From Hymenobacter mucosus (lineage in GTDB: Bacteria; Bacteroidota; Bacteroidia; Cytophagales; Hymenobacteraceae), in NCBI RefSeq assembly GCF_900188255.1, contig NZ_FZNS01000001.1, forward strand, positions 868,001-932,000: DNA of 64,000 nt, given 5' to 3'. Under the pieces are notes generated by a model. It ran no database searches and was not told where the DNA came from. It saw only the letters and a list, made by a program, of their open reading frames with translations. Positions 9,054 to 17,315 of this stretch are shown one piece after another (position 1 is the first letter of the stretch; each line of letters starts with the position of its first letter). The translations under genes were made by a program, and so were the position numbers.

Positions 9054-9583
9054 TACTGGCAATATACAGCCTGCAGAGATACCGTTTTGCCGGTACTAGT
9101 TGTGTTAGAGACGGGGGCATTATCATCAATGTACAGCAGGATCTGACGAATTTCTTCGTCCGTGAGTTGAAAGCTGGGCATCTGCTGCTTTTGGTACTGG
9201 TTGAAAATCCTAACGGCGTACTCGTCGCCGCTGGCTACAAGCTTGGAGGAATTCTTAACCCACGCTACCACCCATTTCTCCGGGCGGCGCCGACTAATGC
9301 CCGCAAGGGCCGGCCCAACCACTACCTCATCAGCGGCGTGGCACTGGGCGCAATTGCTTTTAAATAGAGCATCGCCCGCCGCTATTTCCGGGTTTGTAAT
9401 GCCCTGGGCGCTGGCAGCAGAGTCTGCTAGTGCTACGGGAGATGGCGACGTGCTTACGGCACCCGCATCCTCCGTGAGCGGTACTTCCAACACGCCCATC
9501 ATAGTTAGTAGCAGCATCCCAATAGTACACACCAGTAGGGCCAGGCTGGCCGGGAAAATTATTTCTAACCACGTCCTATTCAT
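9053..9583 (-). CDS. Membrane-anchored c-type cytochrome
   Basis: The 176-residue protein has an N-terminal membrane helix (about residues 8-32), a linker of about 40 residues, and one cytochrome c domain with the haem motif CAQCH near residue 78 and a distal methionine in QQMPSFQLTDEEIRQI. This resembles small single-haem electron carriers facing the periplasm. The frame is open for 18 codons further upstream, but the ATG at 9581-9583 (MNRTWLE) places the helix at the N-terminus. Its stop overlaps the start of the winged-helix-like gene. Its redox partner is unknown. Confidence 0.85.
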   Translation of the reverse strand: MNRTWLEIIFPASLALLVCTIGMLLLTMMGVLEVPLTEDAGAVSTSPSPVALADSAASAQGITNPEIAAGDALFKSNCAQCHAADEVVVGPALAGISRRRPEKWVVAWVKNSSKLVASGDEYAVRIFNQYQKQQMPSFQLTDEEIRQILLYIDDNAPVSNTTSTGKTVSLQAVYCQ

Positions 9584-9666
9584 AGCTGTTTTTTCTACAA
9601 TGCGACACCTACTTTCGGCGGATAAGTACGGCGCCAACTGCTAGAAATTCAACTACCCTAGCGGCT

Positions 9667-10902
9667 TTATTTTACGCTTCGTCCCTTCCACTCGTAGCCG
9701 CCGCGCAAACCCAGCAGGCCGGTAGCTACGGCATAGGGAGCGTAGGCGAGCTGAAGCACGGGCACCCAGGCCAGCCAGCCCGGCCGCCCCAAAAACCGTA
9801 GCACGGGCCGCAGTAGTAGCACATCGGCGGCTAGCTTGAGCGCCCACGCCAGCGGAGCGAGCCAACTGTATTGCGCACCCGCCAACCAGAGGGCAGCTCC
9901 TACCGGAAAGGTAAGGTTGGCGAGCAGCACCAGCACTGCCAGCCGCTGGGGGGCGGCCGCCTGGTAGTGGCGCCACTTGCTGGCCCAGCGCACCCGCTGC
10001 CACAGCAACTGACGGAGCGTAGGCTGTGCTGCCGTGCTGACGATAGCGCGCGCGTCGCGCAGAAACCGAATGCCCGTGGGGTACACCTTGTGCAGCTTGT
10101 GCAGGAGGAACTCATCGTCGCCGCTGGGTATAGCCTCGTTGCCGCGGAAGCCCTCCACGGCGTAGAAGGCAACGCGGGCATACGCCAGATTAGCCCCGTT
10201 GCACATGGTAGGTTGGCTTACACCCACCGATGCGGCCCCTACGCCTACCAAGCCCGCCAACTCCAGGCCTTGCAAGGTAGCTAGCCACCCACTGCCCGTC
10301 AGCAGCACTGGGCCGCTTATAAACTGTGTATCTGGATGCTGCTCCAACAGCTCGGCGTAGGCTCGTACCCATCCTACGGGCACGCGGCAGTCTGCATCGG
10401 TCAATAAGACCCACGGGGCGCGAGCGACCCGCACGGCAGCCTCTACGGCGGCTTTTTTGCCGGTGCGCCCCCCACCCGATTCGGCGGCCAACTGTAGCAA
10501 GCGAAGAGGGAAAGGTACCCGCCGAGTGGCTTCCCGCACAATGGCGGCAGTGGCATCCGTAGAATGGTCGTCCACCACTATCACCTCAAAGCCTCCGGCT
10601 ATTGCTTGCTGTTGGCCGATGTCGTGGAGTAGCTGCGGAAGCGTAGCAGCCTCATTACGAGCGGCTACCAGAATAGAGAAGGCAAGAGCTTGCTTATCTT
10701 TTGGGAGGCTGGGCGTAGCCGCGTGGGGTATCTCCTTAGTGGCGGGCTGGTTCTCATTTGCCCCAGTTTCTACCGTCGGCTGCCCGCCGGCCACGTAGGC
10801 AGAGTGCAGCCAGGCGTGCCGTAAGCGTAACATATGGCTCAGGTACACGGCCGCTACGACCACCTGCCCGGCTAGCAAGGTATTCAGCGCCCAATTGCTC
10901 AT
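9667..10902 (-). CDS. Membrane-associated family 2 glycosyltransferase
   Basis: The 411-residue protein has an N-terminal membrane helix, a GT-A domain from about residue 75, and two or three C-terminal helices. Catalytic landmarks are present in order: VVDDHS, LTDADCRV (the DxD), the acceptor-site SGDDEFLLHK and the QRVRW motif of processive-type GT2 enzymes. It shares a four-base overlap with the upstream UPF0104-type membrane protein gene. Such pairs often act on glycolipids or on secreted polysaccharide, but the product cannot be told from sequence. Confidence 0.88.
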   Translation of the reverse strand: MSNWALNTLLAGQVVVAAVYLSHMLRLRHAWLHSAYVAGGQPTVETGANENQPATKEIPHAATPSLPKDKQALAFSILVAARNEAATLPQLLHDIGQQQAIAGGFEVIVVDDHSTDATAAIVREATRRVPFPLRLLQLAAESGGGRTGKKAAVEAAVRVARAPWVLLTDADCRVPVGWVRAYAELLEQHPDTQFISGPVLLTGSGWLATLQGLELAGLVGVGAASVGVSQPTMCNGANLAYARVAFYAVEGFRGNEAIPSGDDEFLLHKLHKVYPTGIRFLRDARAIVSTAAQPTLRQLLWQRVRWASKWRHYQAAAPQRLAVLVLLANLTFPVGAALWLAGAQYSWLAPLAWALKLAADVLLLRPVLRFLGRPGWLAWVPVLQLAYAPYAVATGLLGLRGGYEWKGRSVK

Positions 10903-11933
10903 GAGGCCAGGCGTTTAGTACGCTTGCGAAACACCCGCAGCCGCAGCACAAAGGCCAGACCAGTGGCGCTGGGTAGCGCAATATTGAGCACCCACAGGCT
11001 CAGGCTGGCGCTTAGCACGGGCAATACGGGCTCACCTAGTAACCCGAACAGGTGCGTAGCCGACAGCTCCCGCACGCCCACGTCAGCCAGTGCATTCAAA
11101 GAGGGCACCAGCGACTTAAGCAGGAAAGTACTGGCTATTGCCGCCGCACCCGGCCCCACAGACGCCCGCGACCCATAGGCCCACAGCAGCAAGCCAAACT
11201 GGGTACAGAACACTGCGTAGCGCAGGCCCGAGAGCAGCAGGACGGCGTGCAGCGCCCGCGCCGGATAGGTAGGCATGATGGTTAGAAACCGACGAAACCG
11301 GCGCAATGGGCGCACTGCCGTAACGGCGGCCACTAGAATGCGGGAGCGGTACAAAGGCAGCAGCACCCCCGCATGGATAAGCAAAGTGGCTACTACTAGC
11401 CCAAGCGCGGTGGCGGGGTAGCCGCGCAAGTAAAACCGCAGCAGAAAGTATAGCAGCCCCATCGTACCAGCTAGCACTGTCACTACCAATTGGCAGTAGC
11501 GCCCCAGAAACACGGCCCCCAGCGCATCAAGCCGGCGGCTTTTCAATTCAATAATACGGCCGGCATAGTCGCCTACCCGATTGGGCGTTACGAAGCCCAA
11601 GGTCAGGCCAACTAACACGGCCCGGAAGCTGCGCGCAAACGATACGGGTTCCAAGTGGCGGGCTAGGCGCCACCACTTCCAGGCCTCAACCCCCCAATTG
11701 ACGGGCACCAGGGCCAGGGCGAGCAGTACAGGCCCGCGCCCTTCCCCACTTAGCGTACGCGCCAGCAGCCCACGCCAAGCGGCAGCCGTGTCGGCGTCTT
11801 GAAACACGGAGTGCCACAGCAGCCCCAGCGTAAGCAGCGTCACGACTAGCTTGCCTCCCACAACGAGCCAGCGCCGACGGTGGGTAGCACGTTCCGGCTT
11901 TTGGGCGTAGTTTTGTAGAAGGTGGTCGGGCAA
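10899..11933 (-). CDS. UPF0104 / LPG-synthase-TM-like membrane protein
   Basis: The 344-residue protein has about eight membrane helices and the conserved features of the lysylphosphatidylglycerol-synthase transmembrane family: LTLGFVTPNRVGDYAGR in the first third and LADVGVREL near residue 280. The cytoplasmic aminoacyl-transferase domain of MprF is absent, so lysyl transfer is unlikely. Proteins of this type are thought to flip or handle lipids. Its stop overlaps the GT2 start by four bases, which implies a shared lipid or glycolipid pathway. It is divergent from ruvC, with about 90 bases between start codons. Confidence 0.82.
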   Translation of the reverse strand: MPDHLLQNYAQKPERATHRRRWLVVGGKLVVTLLTLGLLWHSVFQDADTAAAWRGLLARTLSGEGRGPVLLALALVPVNWGVEAWKWWRLARHLEPVSFARSFRAVLVGLTLGFVTPNRVGDYAGRIIELKSRRLDALGAVFLGRYCQLVVTVLAGTMGLLYFLLRFYLRGYPATALGLVVATLLIHAGVLLPLYRSRILVAAVTAVRPLRRFRRFLTIMPTYPARALHAVLLLSGLRYAVFCTQFGLLLWAYGSRASVGPGAAAIASTFLLKSLVPSLNALADVGVRELSATHLFGLLGEPVLPVLSASLSLWVLNIALPSATGLAFVLRLRVFRKRTKRLAS

Positions 11934-12026
11934 GACGAGGATGTGCTAGGCTGGAATACAGGCGGCAAGTTACCGCCGGAAAGTCAACGGCGCACCTGCT
12001 CCCTACTCCCACCACTCCGTACGCGC

Positions 12027-12662
12027 ATGATTCTGCCCCTGGCCTCTACCGATTTACTTCCCAAAGTCATCATGGGTGTCGACCCTGGCACCCAGATTAT
12101 GGGGTACGCCGTGATTGAGGTGCAAGGCCAGAAAGTGCGCGTGCTCCGCTACGACGTCATCGATATGAAGAAGCTGGGCACCAACCATGCCCTCAAGCTT
12201 AAGCGTATTTATGAGCGTATGACGGAGCTGATTGAGGAATTTTTGCCCGACGAGCTAGCCATTGAAGCACCGTTTTTTGGGGTGAACGTGCAAAGCATGC
12301 TCAAGCTAGGCCGGGCCCAGGGGGTAGCCATTGCGGCGTGCCTTTCCCGCCAGATTCCCTACGTAGAGTACGCTCCTACCAAGGTAAAACAGGCCGTAAC
12401 GGGGTCGGGCAACGCGACCAAAGAGCAGGTGGCGCACATGCTTCGGCAGACGCTGGAACTACCGCCCATTGAGGAAGCACCTAAGTTTCTGGACGCTACC
12501 GATGCCCTGGCCGTGGCAATGTGCCACCACTACCAGAAGGGCAACAACGCGAAAGCCGGCGGCAAAAGCTGGGGCAAGTTCTTAGCCGACAACCCCGGCA
12601 AGTTGGCCGCTCCAGTAGCTGGTAAGAAAGCTACGGCCGTTAAAAAGAAGCCTGCCGCCTAG
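12027..12662 (+). CDS. ruvC: Crossover junction endodeoxyribonuclease RuvC
   Basis: RuvC resolves Holliday junctions with RuvAB during homologous recombination. The four catalytic acidic residues are visible as D19 in MGVDPGTQIMGYA, E80 in LAIEAPFFG, and D156 and D159 in LDATDALAVA. The nuclease fold ends near residue 170, and a lysine/alanine-rich tail of about 40 residues follows. The frame is open back to 11922, but the ATG at 12027 is the first start giving a reasonable N-terminus; starting at the methionine of MGVDPG is also possible. Neither ruvA nor ruvB is beside it in this window. Confidence 0.92.
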   Translation: MILPLASTDLLPKVIMGVDPGTQIMGYAVIEVQGQKVRVLRYDVIDMKKLGTNHALKLKRIYERMTELIEEFLPDELAIEAPFFGVNVQSMLKLGRAQGVAIAACLSRQIPYVEYAPTKVKQAVTGSGNATKEQVAHMLRQTLELPPIEEAPKFLDATDALAVAMCHHYQKGNNAKAGGKSWGKFLADNPGKLAAPVAGKKATAVKKKPAA

Positions 12663-12668
12663 CCCTAC

Positions 12669-12699
12669 ACGCCCAGCGGAACCCGGTTCCGCTGGGCGT
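12669..12699. terminator. Perfect 15-base dyad between ruvC and fur-family gene
   Basis: ACGCCCAGCGGAACC at 12669-12683 is exactly complementary to GGTTCCGCTGGGCGT at 12685-12699, with one base between them. It begins seven bases after the ruvC stop and would form a very stable hairpin. There is no T-run afterwards, so it is either a non-canonical terminator or an RNA-stabilising 3' end for ruvC. Confidence 0.6.
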
Positions 12700-12740
12700 A
12701 GTTAGCGCACGTAACAAGTGGCGCGGCCATCCATTCCCCG

Positions 12741-12748
12741 TATCTTTG
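12741..12748 (+). promoter_or_regulatory. Bacteroidota-type -7 element for the fur-family gene
   Basis: TATCTTTG matches TAnnTTTG exactly. With the usual spacing, transcription would begin at about 12754-12755, immediately before the ATG at 12756, so the message would be leaderless or nearly so. No Shine-Dalgarno-like sequence precedes that ATG, which agrees. A -33 TTTG element is not evident. Confidence 0.55.
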
Positions 12749-12755
12749 TTTTGTC

Positions 12756-13181
12756 ATGCCTAGTCCCGACCGTATTTCCCAGACCCTTACCAGCCACGAG
12801 CTTCGCCAGACGCCCGTGCGGCGCGCTGTACTGCAAGTGCTGTTGGATTCTTCCTACGCACTGTCCGGCCACGAAATCGAGGAGCGAATCGGTGCCGACA
12901 CTGATCGGATTACGCTGTATCGGACGCTCAAAACCTTCGAGGACAGTGGCCTAATTCACCGTGTAGTTGACACCAGCGACATTGTGCGCTACGCCTCCTG
13001 CTCTATAGAGTGCAGCGCGCACGAGCACTTCGACAACCATGTGCACTTCAAATGCACCAATTGTCATCACATCTACTGCCTTAATCAGGTAGCCATTCCG
13101 GCCGTGACGCTGCCCGCTAAGTTCGAGGCTAAAACCCGCGACTATCTGCTGGCAGGAGTGTGCCGAGAATGCACGCCGTAA
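12756..13181 (+). CDS. Fur family metal-responsive repressor
   Basis: The 141-residue protein has an N-terminal winged helix (about residues 10-85, with the recognition segment DRITLYRTLKTFEDSGL) and a C-terminal dimerisation and metal domain. Metal ligands are visible in the HEHFDNHVHFKC segment, and two structural CxxC pairs occur (CTNC and the terminal CREC). Fur-family proteins repress iron, zinc or peroxide genes. The metal specificity cannot be read reliably; the two CxxC pairs make Zur or Fur both possible. The gene follows ruvC with its own -7 box and ends at a clear terminator. An operator-like dyad lies about 150 bases beyond. Confidence 0.88.
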   Translation: MPSPDRISQTLTSHELRQTPVRRAVLQVLLDSSYALSGHEIEERIGADTDRITLYRTLKTFEDSGLIHRVVDTSDIVRYASCSIECSAHEHFDNHVHFKCTNCHHIYCLNQVAIPAVTLPAKFEAKTRDYLLAGVCRECTP

Positions 13182-13205
13182 TACCAGTATTTTCTGCTTT
13201 TCTTG

Positions 13206-13247
13206 AAGCCAACCTTCCACTACACCATTGGGAGGTTGGCTTTTTTA
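13206..13247 (+). terminator. Rho-independent terminator after the fur-family gene
   Basis: AAGCCAACCTTCC pairs with GGGAGGTTGGCTT (one G-T or mismatch at the loop side) and is followed by a run of T residues at 13241-13246. It lies 24 bases after the stop codon. Confidence 0.9.
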
Positions 13248-13496
13248 TTTTACCCCAGTTGTGCAGCTAATAACTGAAAACTATATTTTATCAATTATGA
13301 AACATTGATGCATTTACAAACAGTTATTTATGCAACAATATTGCATAATCAAGAACAAGGGCTTAGCACCCGATAAAAGGACATTTACCTATTCACAATC
13401 TGTCACTTTCCGTCTGGCCAGCAATTTTTTAGCCGCTCTACCACAATTATAGATAGCATTATGCAAAGTACACCTTCACCGTTTTCATTCGTTTAT
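13248..13496. promoter_or_regulatory. AT-rich regulatory region with a TTATGCAA dyad
   Basis: This region is much more AT-rich than its surroundings. It contains a perfect dyad, TTATGCAA at 13328-13335 and TTGCATAA at 13341-13348, with five bases between the arms. A further copy of the TTATGCAA half-site lies at 13459-13466, close to the start of the next gene. Such 8-5-8 dyads are typical of dimeric repressor operators. The neighbouring Fur-family protein is an obvious candidate ligand, but that is inference. Confidence 0.55.
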
Positions 13497-13955
13497 ATGC
13501 GCTATCTACTTCTTGTTTGCTTACTAGTAGCAGCGGCCTTGCCAGCCTGGGCGCAAGACAACGTAGTGGGACGCTGGGCGCTGGAACTCATTTCCTATGA
13601 AGCCCGACACACCCTACCCGACTCCTTGGTTGAGAAGCTGTACCACAGCCCAGCCGGCGAAACCAACAATGCCATCAGGAACGGCACCCTCACCGTTCAG
13701 GTAGAATACCGAGCCGATGGCACGTACAACTACTCTATGCAACGCCGCCTGGAGGCCCAGCCTTACTACACGGAGCACGGCCGCTACTCCGTGCAAAACG
13801 GCGTGCTGCGTAGCTATGCCACCGCGCAGGATGCCGCGGCGGCCGACGCCCAAACCATCATCCGATTGAACCGCAAACTACTAGAGGTTGAGTTTCCAAT
13901 CTGGGCGCCGGAGCTACACGTGTTTGAGCAGTTACGGTACCGCCGCCTGCCCTAG
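13497..13955 (+). CDS. Secreted lipocalin-like protein of unknown function
   Basis: The 152-residue product starts with a clean signal peptide (MRYLLLVCLLVAAALPAWA followed by Q), so it is exported. The mature part is beta-rich, with VVGRWALE near its N-terminus and alternating hydrophobic segments (TYNYSMQRRLEA, GRYSVQNGVLRSY), resembling small lipocalin-like domains of Bacteroidota. An in-frame ATG at 13461 would add 12 residues before the signal peptide; I prefer 13497. The promoter region contains a repeated TTATGCAA sequence, so control by a dimeric repressor is plausible. No function can be assigned. Confidence 0.7.
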   Translation: MRYLLLVCLLVAAALPAWAQDNVVGRWALELISYEARHTLPDSLVEKLYHSPAGETNNAIRNGTLTVQVEYRADGTYNYSMQRRLEAQPYYTEHGRYSVQNGVLRSYATAQDAAAADAQTIIRLNRKLLEVEFPIWAPELHVFEQLRYRRLP

Positions 13956-14059
13956 TCCCTCCTTCGCAAGCCATTGCCCGGCCGCACTGCTTCCTGCATA
14001 ACAACCCGTGAGCGGGTACCCAATAAAGAGACAGGTAGTGGTGCGTGGCAGCCGAAGAC

Positions 14060-14851
14060 CTACACCTCAATTTCGCCGCGCAGGTACGTAACGGCGTGGC
14101 CGCTCATCAGCACCCGGTCGCCGCTCAATTCACACCATAAGTCGCCCCCACGGGCCGATACCTGGCGGGCATGCAAAACGGTTTTGCCGAGCCGCTCGGC
14201 CCAGTAGGGTACCAGGGTGGTATGAGCCGACCCCGTAACGGGATCTTCGGGCACGCCCACGCGGGGCCCAAAGAAGCGCGATACAAAGTCGACGCCATCG
14301 GGGCCGGGCGCAGTAGCAATAACGGCCCGGTAGTCTACTTTGGCTAAGTGGCTCATATCTGGGTGCAGGGCCCGCACTTCCGCTTCCGTGGCAAAGAGGC
14401 ACACCAAATCGGGCCCAGCCAGAATGGCAAGTGGGGTAGCGCGCAGGCCATCGAGCAAGCCCTCCGGGTGGTTGTGGATAGGATGCGGAGGCCGGGCCGG
14501 GAAGTCGAGGGTGAGGCGGCCCTCCGTGCCTTGGCTTACGCGCAATGGGCCGCTTTTAGAATGAAACACAATTTCCGGCCCTTGGAAGCTGAGGTGATGG
14601 TAGAGCACGTGAGCAGACGCCAGCGTGGCGTGCCCACAAAGCTCTACTTCCACAGCGGGCGTAAACCATCTGATTTCGTACTCGGCGCCCTGAAGAGGCA
14701 CAAAAAAGGCCGTTTCAGCTAGATTATTTTCGGCGGCAATGGCCTGCATGGTTTCGGCAGGTAGCCAGCTTTCAAGCGGGCACACGGCGGCAGGATTACC
14801 GGCAAATGGCCGGTTGGAGAAAGCATCGACCTGGTAAATGGGCTGGGACAT
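14060..14851 (-). CDS. PhzF family isomerase/epimerase-like protein
   Basis: The 263-residue protein matches the PhzF/diaminopimelate-epimerase fold. It begins YQVDAFSNRPFAGNPAAVC, has the conserved catalytic-type glutamate at residue 46 (NLAETAFF), the HATLASAHVL segment, and the second-half motif GVPEDPVTGSAHT. PhzF itself isomerises a phenazine precursor, but most family members act on unknown small molecules, and no phenazine genes are here. It is a single gene, divergent from the sigma-factor operon with about 260 bases between them. The family is secure, the substrate is not. Confidence 0.88.
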   Translation of the reverse strand: MSQPIYQVDAFSNRPFAGNPAAVCPLESWLPAETMQAIAAENNLAETAFFVPLQGAEYEIRWFTPAVEVELCGHATLASAHVLYHHLSFQGPEIVFHSKSGPLRVSQGTEGRLTLDFPARPPHPIHNHPEGLLDGLRATPLAILAGPDLVCLFATEAEVRALHPDMSHLAKVDYRAVIATAPGPDGVDFVSRFFGPRVGVPEDPVTGSAHTTLVPYWAERLGKTVLHARQVSARGGDLWCELSGDRVLMSGHAVTYLRGEIEV

Positions 14852-15115
14852 GGGCAGAAGAGAAAAGCAACCAGAGTTGAAAGTGGTACAGCGAAGCTAG
14901 ATATTGCTTGGGATATTTTGCGCGCAATAGGCCAGATACCCCCATTATCAATACTTATCTCATTACCTAAGCCAGCCCTATTCGCTACTTGCGGCGGGCA
15001 GAAAGCAGGGCCCTCAAGTATTTCTTAGCTCCCACGCAACGCCTACCCGGGTCCGGCGGTCATGGGGGCATAACGCTAGCGTACGACATCCTGATTATAT
15101 CTATTGCAGCTGCCT

Positions 15116-15670
15116 ATGGCTGATTCTCTCGACGCGATTCTGGATGGCTGCCGCCGGGGTCGGCCGTCGGCCCAGCGCGCGCTATACGACCACCTAGCGT
15201 ACCGACTGATGGGGGTGTGCCTGCGCTACTGCCCTAGTCGGGTAGAGGCCGAAGACGCACTGCAACTCACCTTCGTGAAAATATTTACCCGCCTTGACCA
15301 ATTCCGTGGTCAGGGACCTTTTGAAGCATGGGCGCGGCGCATTGCCGTGACTACCTCTCTCAACCTGTGGCACCAGCACCAGCAGCGCGGCCATCAGGTA
15401 GATACTGATGAGGCTCACGACTTACACCAAACCGATGGCACTCCCTTCGACCAGCTTTCCGCAACCGACTTGGTGCGCCTGATTAATACTCTGCCAACGG
15501 GCTACCGCACAGTGCTCAACCTCTACGCCGTCGAAGGCTATACGCACGCCGAAATCGGGAAGCTCCTGGGTATTTCGGAGGGCACCAGCAAGTCGCAGCT
15601 CTCGCGGGCACGCCGCCTTTTGGAGGAACGGCTGCACGCGCAAGCCAATATTTCTCCCTACCATGACTGA
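15116..15670 (+). CDS. ECF RNA polymerase sigma factor
   Basis: The 184-residue protein has sigma region 2 (about residues 18-85, with VEAEDALQLTFVKIFTRLDQF and WARRIAVTTSLNLW) and region 4 (about residues 125-175, with LPTGYRTVLNLYAVEGYTHA and ISEGTSKSQLSRAR). Region 3 is missing, as in ECF factors. I chose the ATG at 15116; a TTG at 15104 is in frame. Its stop overlaps the start of the barrel-protein gene by eight bases, so sigma factor and barrel protein are translationally coupled. No separate anti-sigma gene is visible; the coupled protein, which has a short N-terminal cytoplasmic segment and a membrane helix, may fill that role. Confidence 0.92.
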   Translation: MADSLDAILDGCRRGRPSAQRALYDHLAYRLMGVCLRYCPSRVEAEDALQLTFVKIFTRLDQFRGQGPFEAWARRIAVTTSLNLWHQHQQRGHQVDTDEAHDLHQTDGTPFDQLSATDLVRLINTLPTGYRTVLNLYAVEGYTHAEIGKLLGISEGTSKSQLSRARRLLEERLHAQANISPYHD

Positions 15671-17291
15671 ACGCGAATCGGAACAATTCTACGACGACCT
15701 GCGGCGCAAGCTGGAGGACTACGGCAGTGCGCCGCCCGAATCGGTGTGGGCCGGCATTCGGGAGCAGGTGCCTGTGCGTCGCCGCCGTTGGGGGCGGGGC
15801 GCGGTGCTTGCGGTGTTGGTTGTATTGATAGCCACCGTTGCGTACGTCGCTATTGGCCCTTCTTTCTGGCGTACGGGCTCCCTTACCCCAGTCTCGACTA
15901 CTAAACCCACAAGCGTTACTTCCCGCCAGCCTGTTGCTACTGGGGCACCTACTGCGGGTACCGCCCCAAATTCAGCATCGCCCGCGACAACAATTTCTCC
16001 CAACGGTAGCAGGACTACTGCACCCGATGCAACAGTAGGTATGGGTATTGCTTCCGCCTCCCAACGCCCCCCGCTGAAACTAGCTACTACACCAGAAGTT
16101 TCCTCTTCTCATGAAGGGAAGATGGGTACCCTAGCGGGGCAGCCTGCCCCTACCCTACCCAAAGTAGACACAACCTCTACATCGGGCACGAAGGGCCGCT
16201 ATGTTGCCGCAGTCGGTAAACCTGCTGGTAAGCTGACCCCGCACGAAACAGCCCGAACAACTCCGCTAGTAGCTTCCCAGGGAGCTGCCCGCCAGCGGCG
16301 CCGCACCAAGGCTTTACTAGCTGTTAGCCATCCTGAGCGTGGGGAAACTCGCCCGAGTGGTCGGCAGCATGCAGCACCGCAGCCCACCCTGCCTTCTCTT
16401 ACTGCTACCATCAATTCTCACTCGGCGGCTACCTTATCTACCTCAGCAGCTCAGCCGGAAGCACGCAGTGTGCTATCTGTTACTAGGCCTAGTAGCCACT
16501 ACCGGCTGGGGTTAGCGAGAGCCTCCGTAAGCGCACCGGGTAGCCAGGAGCGGCTAGCCTTGTTGCTGGTGCGGCTGCAAGTACCGCAGGTATCAGCTCC
16601 GCAGTTGGCGTATGCCGTTGCGACCGAAAGAAAGGCGCAGCAGCTTCCCAAGCAGAACTGGAGCGTGCAGTTGCTAGCTGGCCCTACCCTATCGTATCGA
16701 ACCTTAGGCAGTGGCGCCCAGCAAGTGGAAGAGCTAGAGCGGCCTGCCGCGGGCTTCGGGGGCCAACTCAGCCTGACGCGGGCCATTACTCCGCGCTTTT
16801 CCGTAAGCGGCGGCCTGGGCTACGCCAGGTTTGCCTCACGCCTGCACCTGCGTATTCAGAAGCCCGCTAGCTTGACGGCAGCAGCTAGCTCCCGCACCGT
16901 AGACTTCCGCAACTACTTCCGCTTGTTTACTCTGCCCTTAGAAGCCCAGTACCAGGTAGGCAGCACCCACCGCTGGCGTTATGGGGTGCAGGCGGGGGCA
17001 GTGCCCGCGCTTCTCTTTAGTGCCCGCACTACTGAGGGTACGGCCTGCAATTGCCAACAGCAACAGTGGCAGCCCAACGACAGCACGGGCCTTGGCCGCC
17101 TCAATCTGACGTTTACGGCGGGAGCCTCGGTAAGCTACCAAGCCATGCCGGGAGTATGGCTGATGCTTCGGCCCCAAGCACAGTACTTCTTTACTTCTAT
17201 TACTGACCCCGCCTACGGCCGGGCGCCGCGGCGTCCTTGGAGCGTAGGTATCCAGGGGGGCATCTCTGTTGAGCTTCCTTTTAAACGATAA
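15663..17291 (+). CDS. Membrane-anchored protein with C-terminal beta-barrel-like domain
   Basis: The 542-residue protein has three parts. An N-terminal charged segment of about 45 residues (SEQFYDDLRRKLEDYGSAPP) precedes one membrane helix (about 46-68, AVLAVLVVLIATVAYVAIG). A Ser/Thr/Pro/Ala-rich linker of about 240 residues follows. The last 200 residues show alternating beta-strands like the outer-membrane barrel domains of Bacteroidota (SVQLLAGPTLSYRTLG, PRFSVSGGLGYARFAS, GVWLMLRPQAQYFF). It overlaps the sigma-factor gene by eight bases. By position and its cytoplasmic stub it resembles an anti-sigma factor fused to a barrel; how one chain could span both membranes is unclear. Function is unknown. 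Confidence 0.8.
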   Translation: MTERESEQFYDDLRRKLEDYGSAPPESVWAGIREQVPVRRRRWGRGAVLAVLVVLIATVAYVAIGPSFWRTGSLTPVSTTKPTSVTSRQPVATGAPTAGTAPNSASPATTISPNGSRTTAPDATVGMGIASASQRPPLKLATTPEVSSSHEGKMGTLAGQPAPTLPKVDTTSTSGTKGRYVAAVGKPAGKLTPHETARTTPLVASQGAARQRRRTKALLAVSHPERGETRPSGRQHAAPQPTLPSLTATINSHSAATLSTSAAQPEARSVLSVTRPSSHYRLGLARASVSAPGSQERLALLLVRLQVPQVSAPQLAYAVATERKAQQLPKQNWSVQLLAGPTLSYRTLGSGAQQVEELERPAAGFGGQLSLTRAITPRFSVSGGLGYARFASRLHLRIQKPASLTAAASSRTVDFRNYFRLFTLPLEAQYQVGSTHRWRYGVQAGAVPALLFSARTTEGTACNCQQQQWQPNDSTGLGRLNLTFTAGASVSYQAMPGVWLMLRPQAQYFFTSITDPAYGRAPRRPWSVGIQGGISVELPFKR

Positions 17292-17315
17292 CCTACTTAT
17301 TAACCCAACGCTTTT

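Noticed and set aside
16331..16345. CCATCCTGAGCG inside the barrel-protein gene, similar to the bioB-bioF element end
   Set aside because: Only a short match, no inverted partner nearby, and it lies in an intact coding frame.
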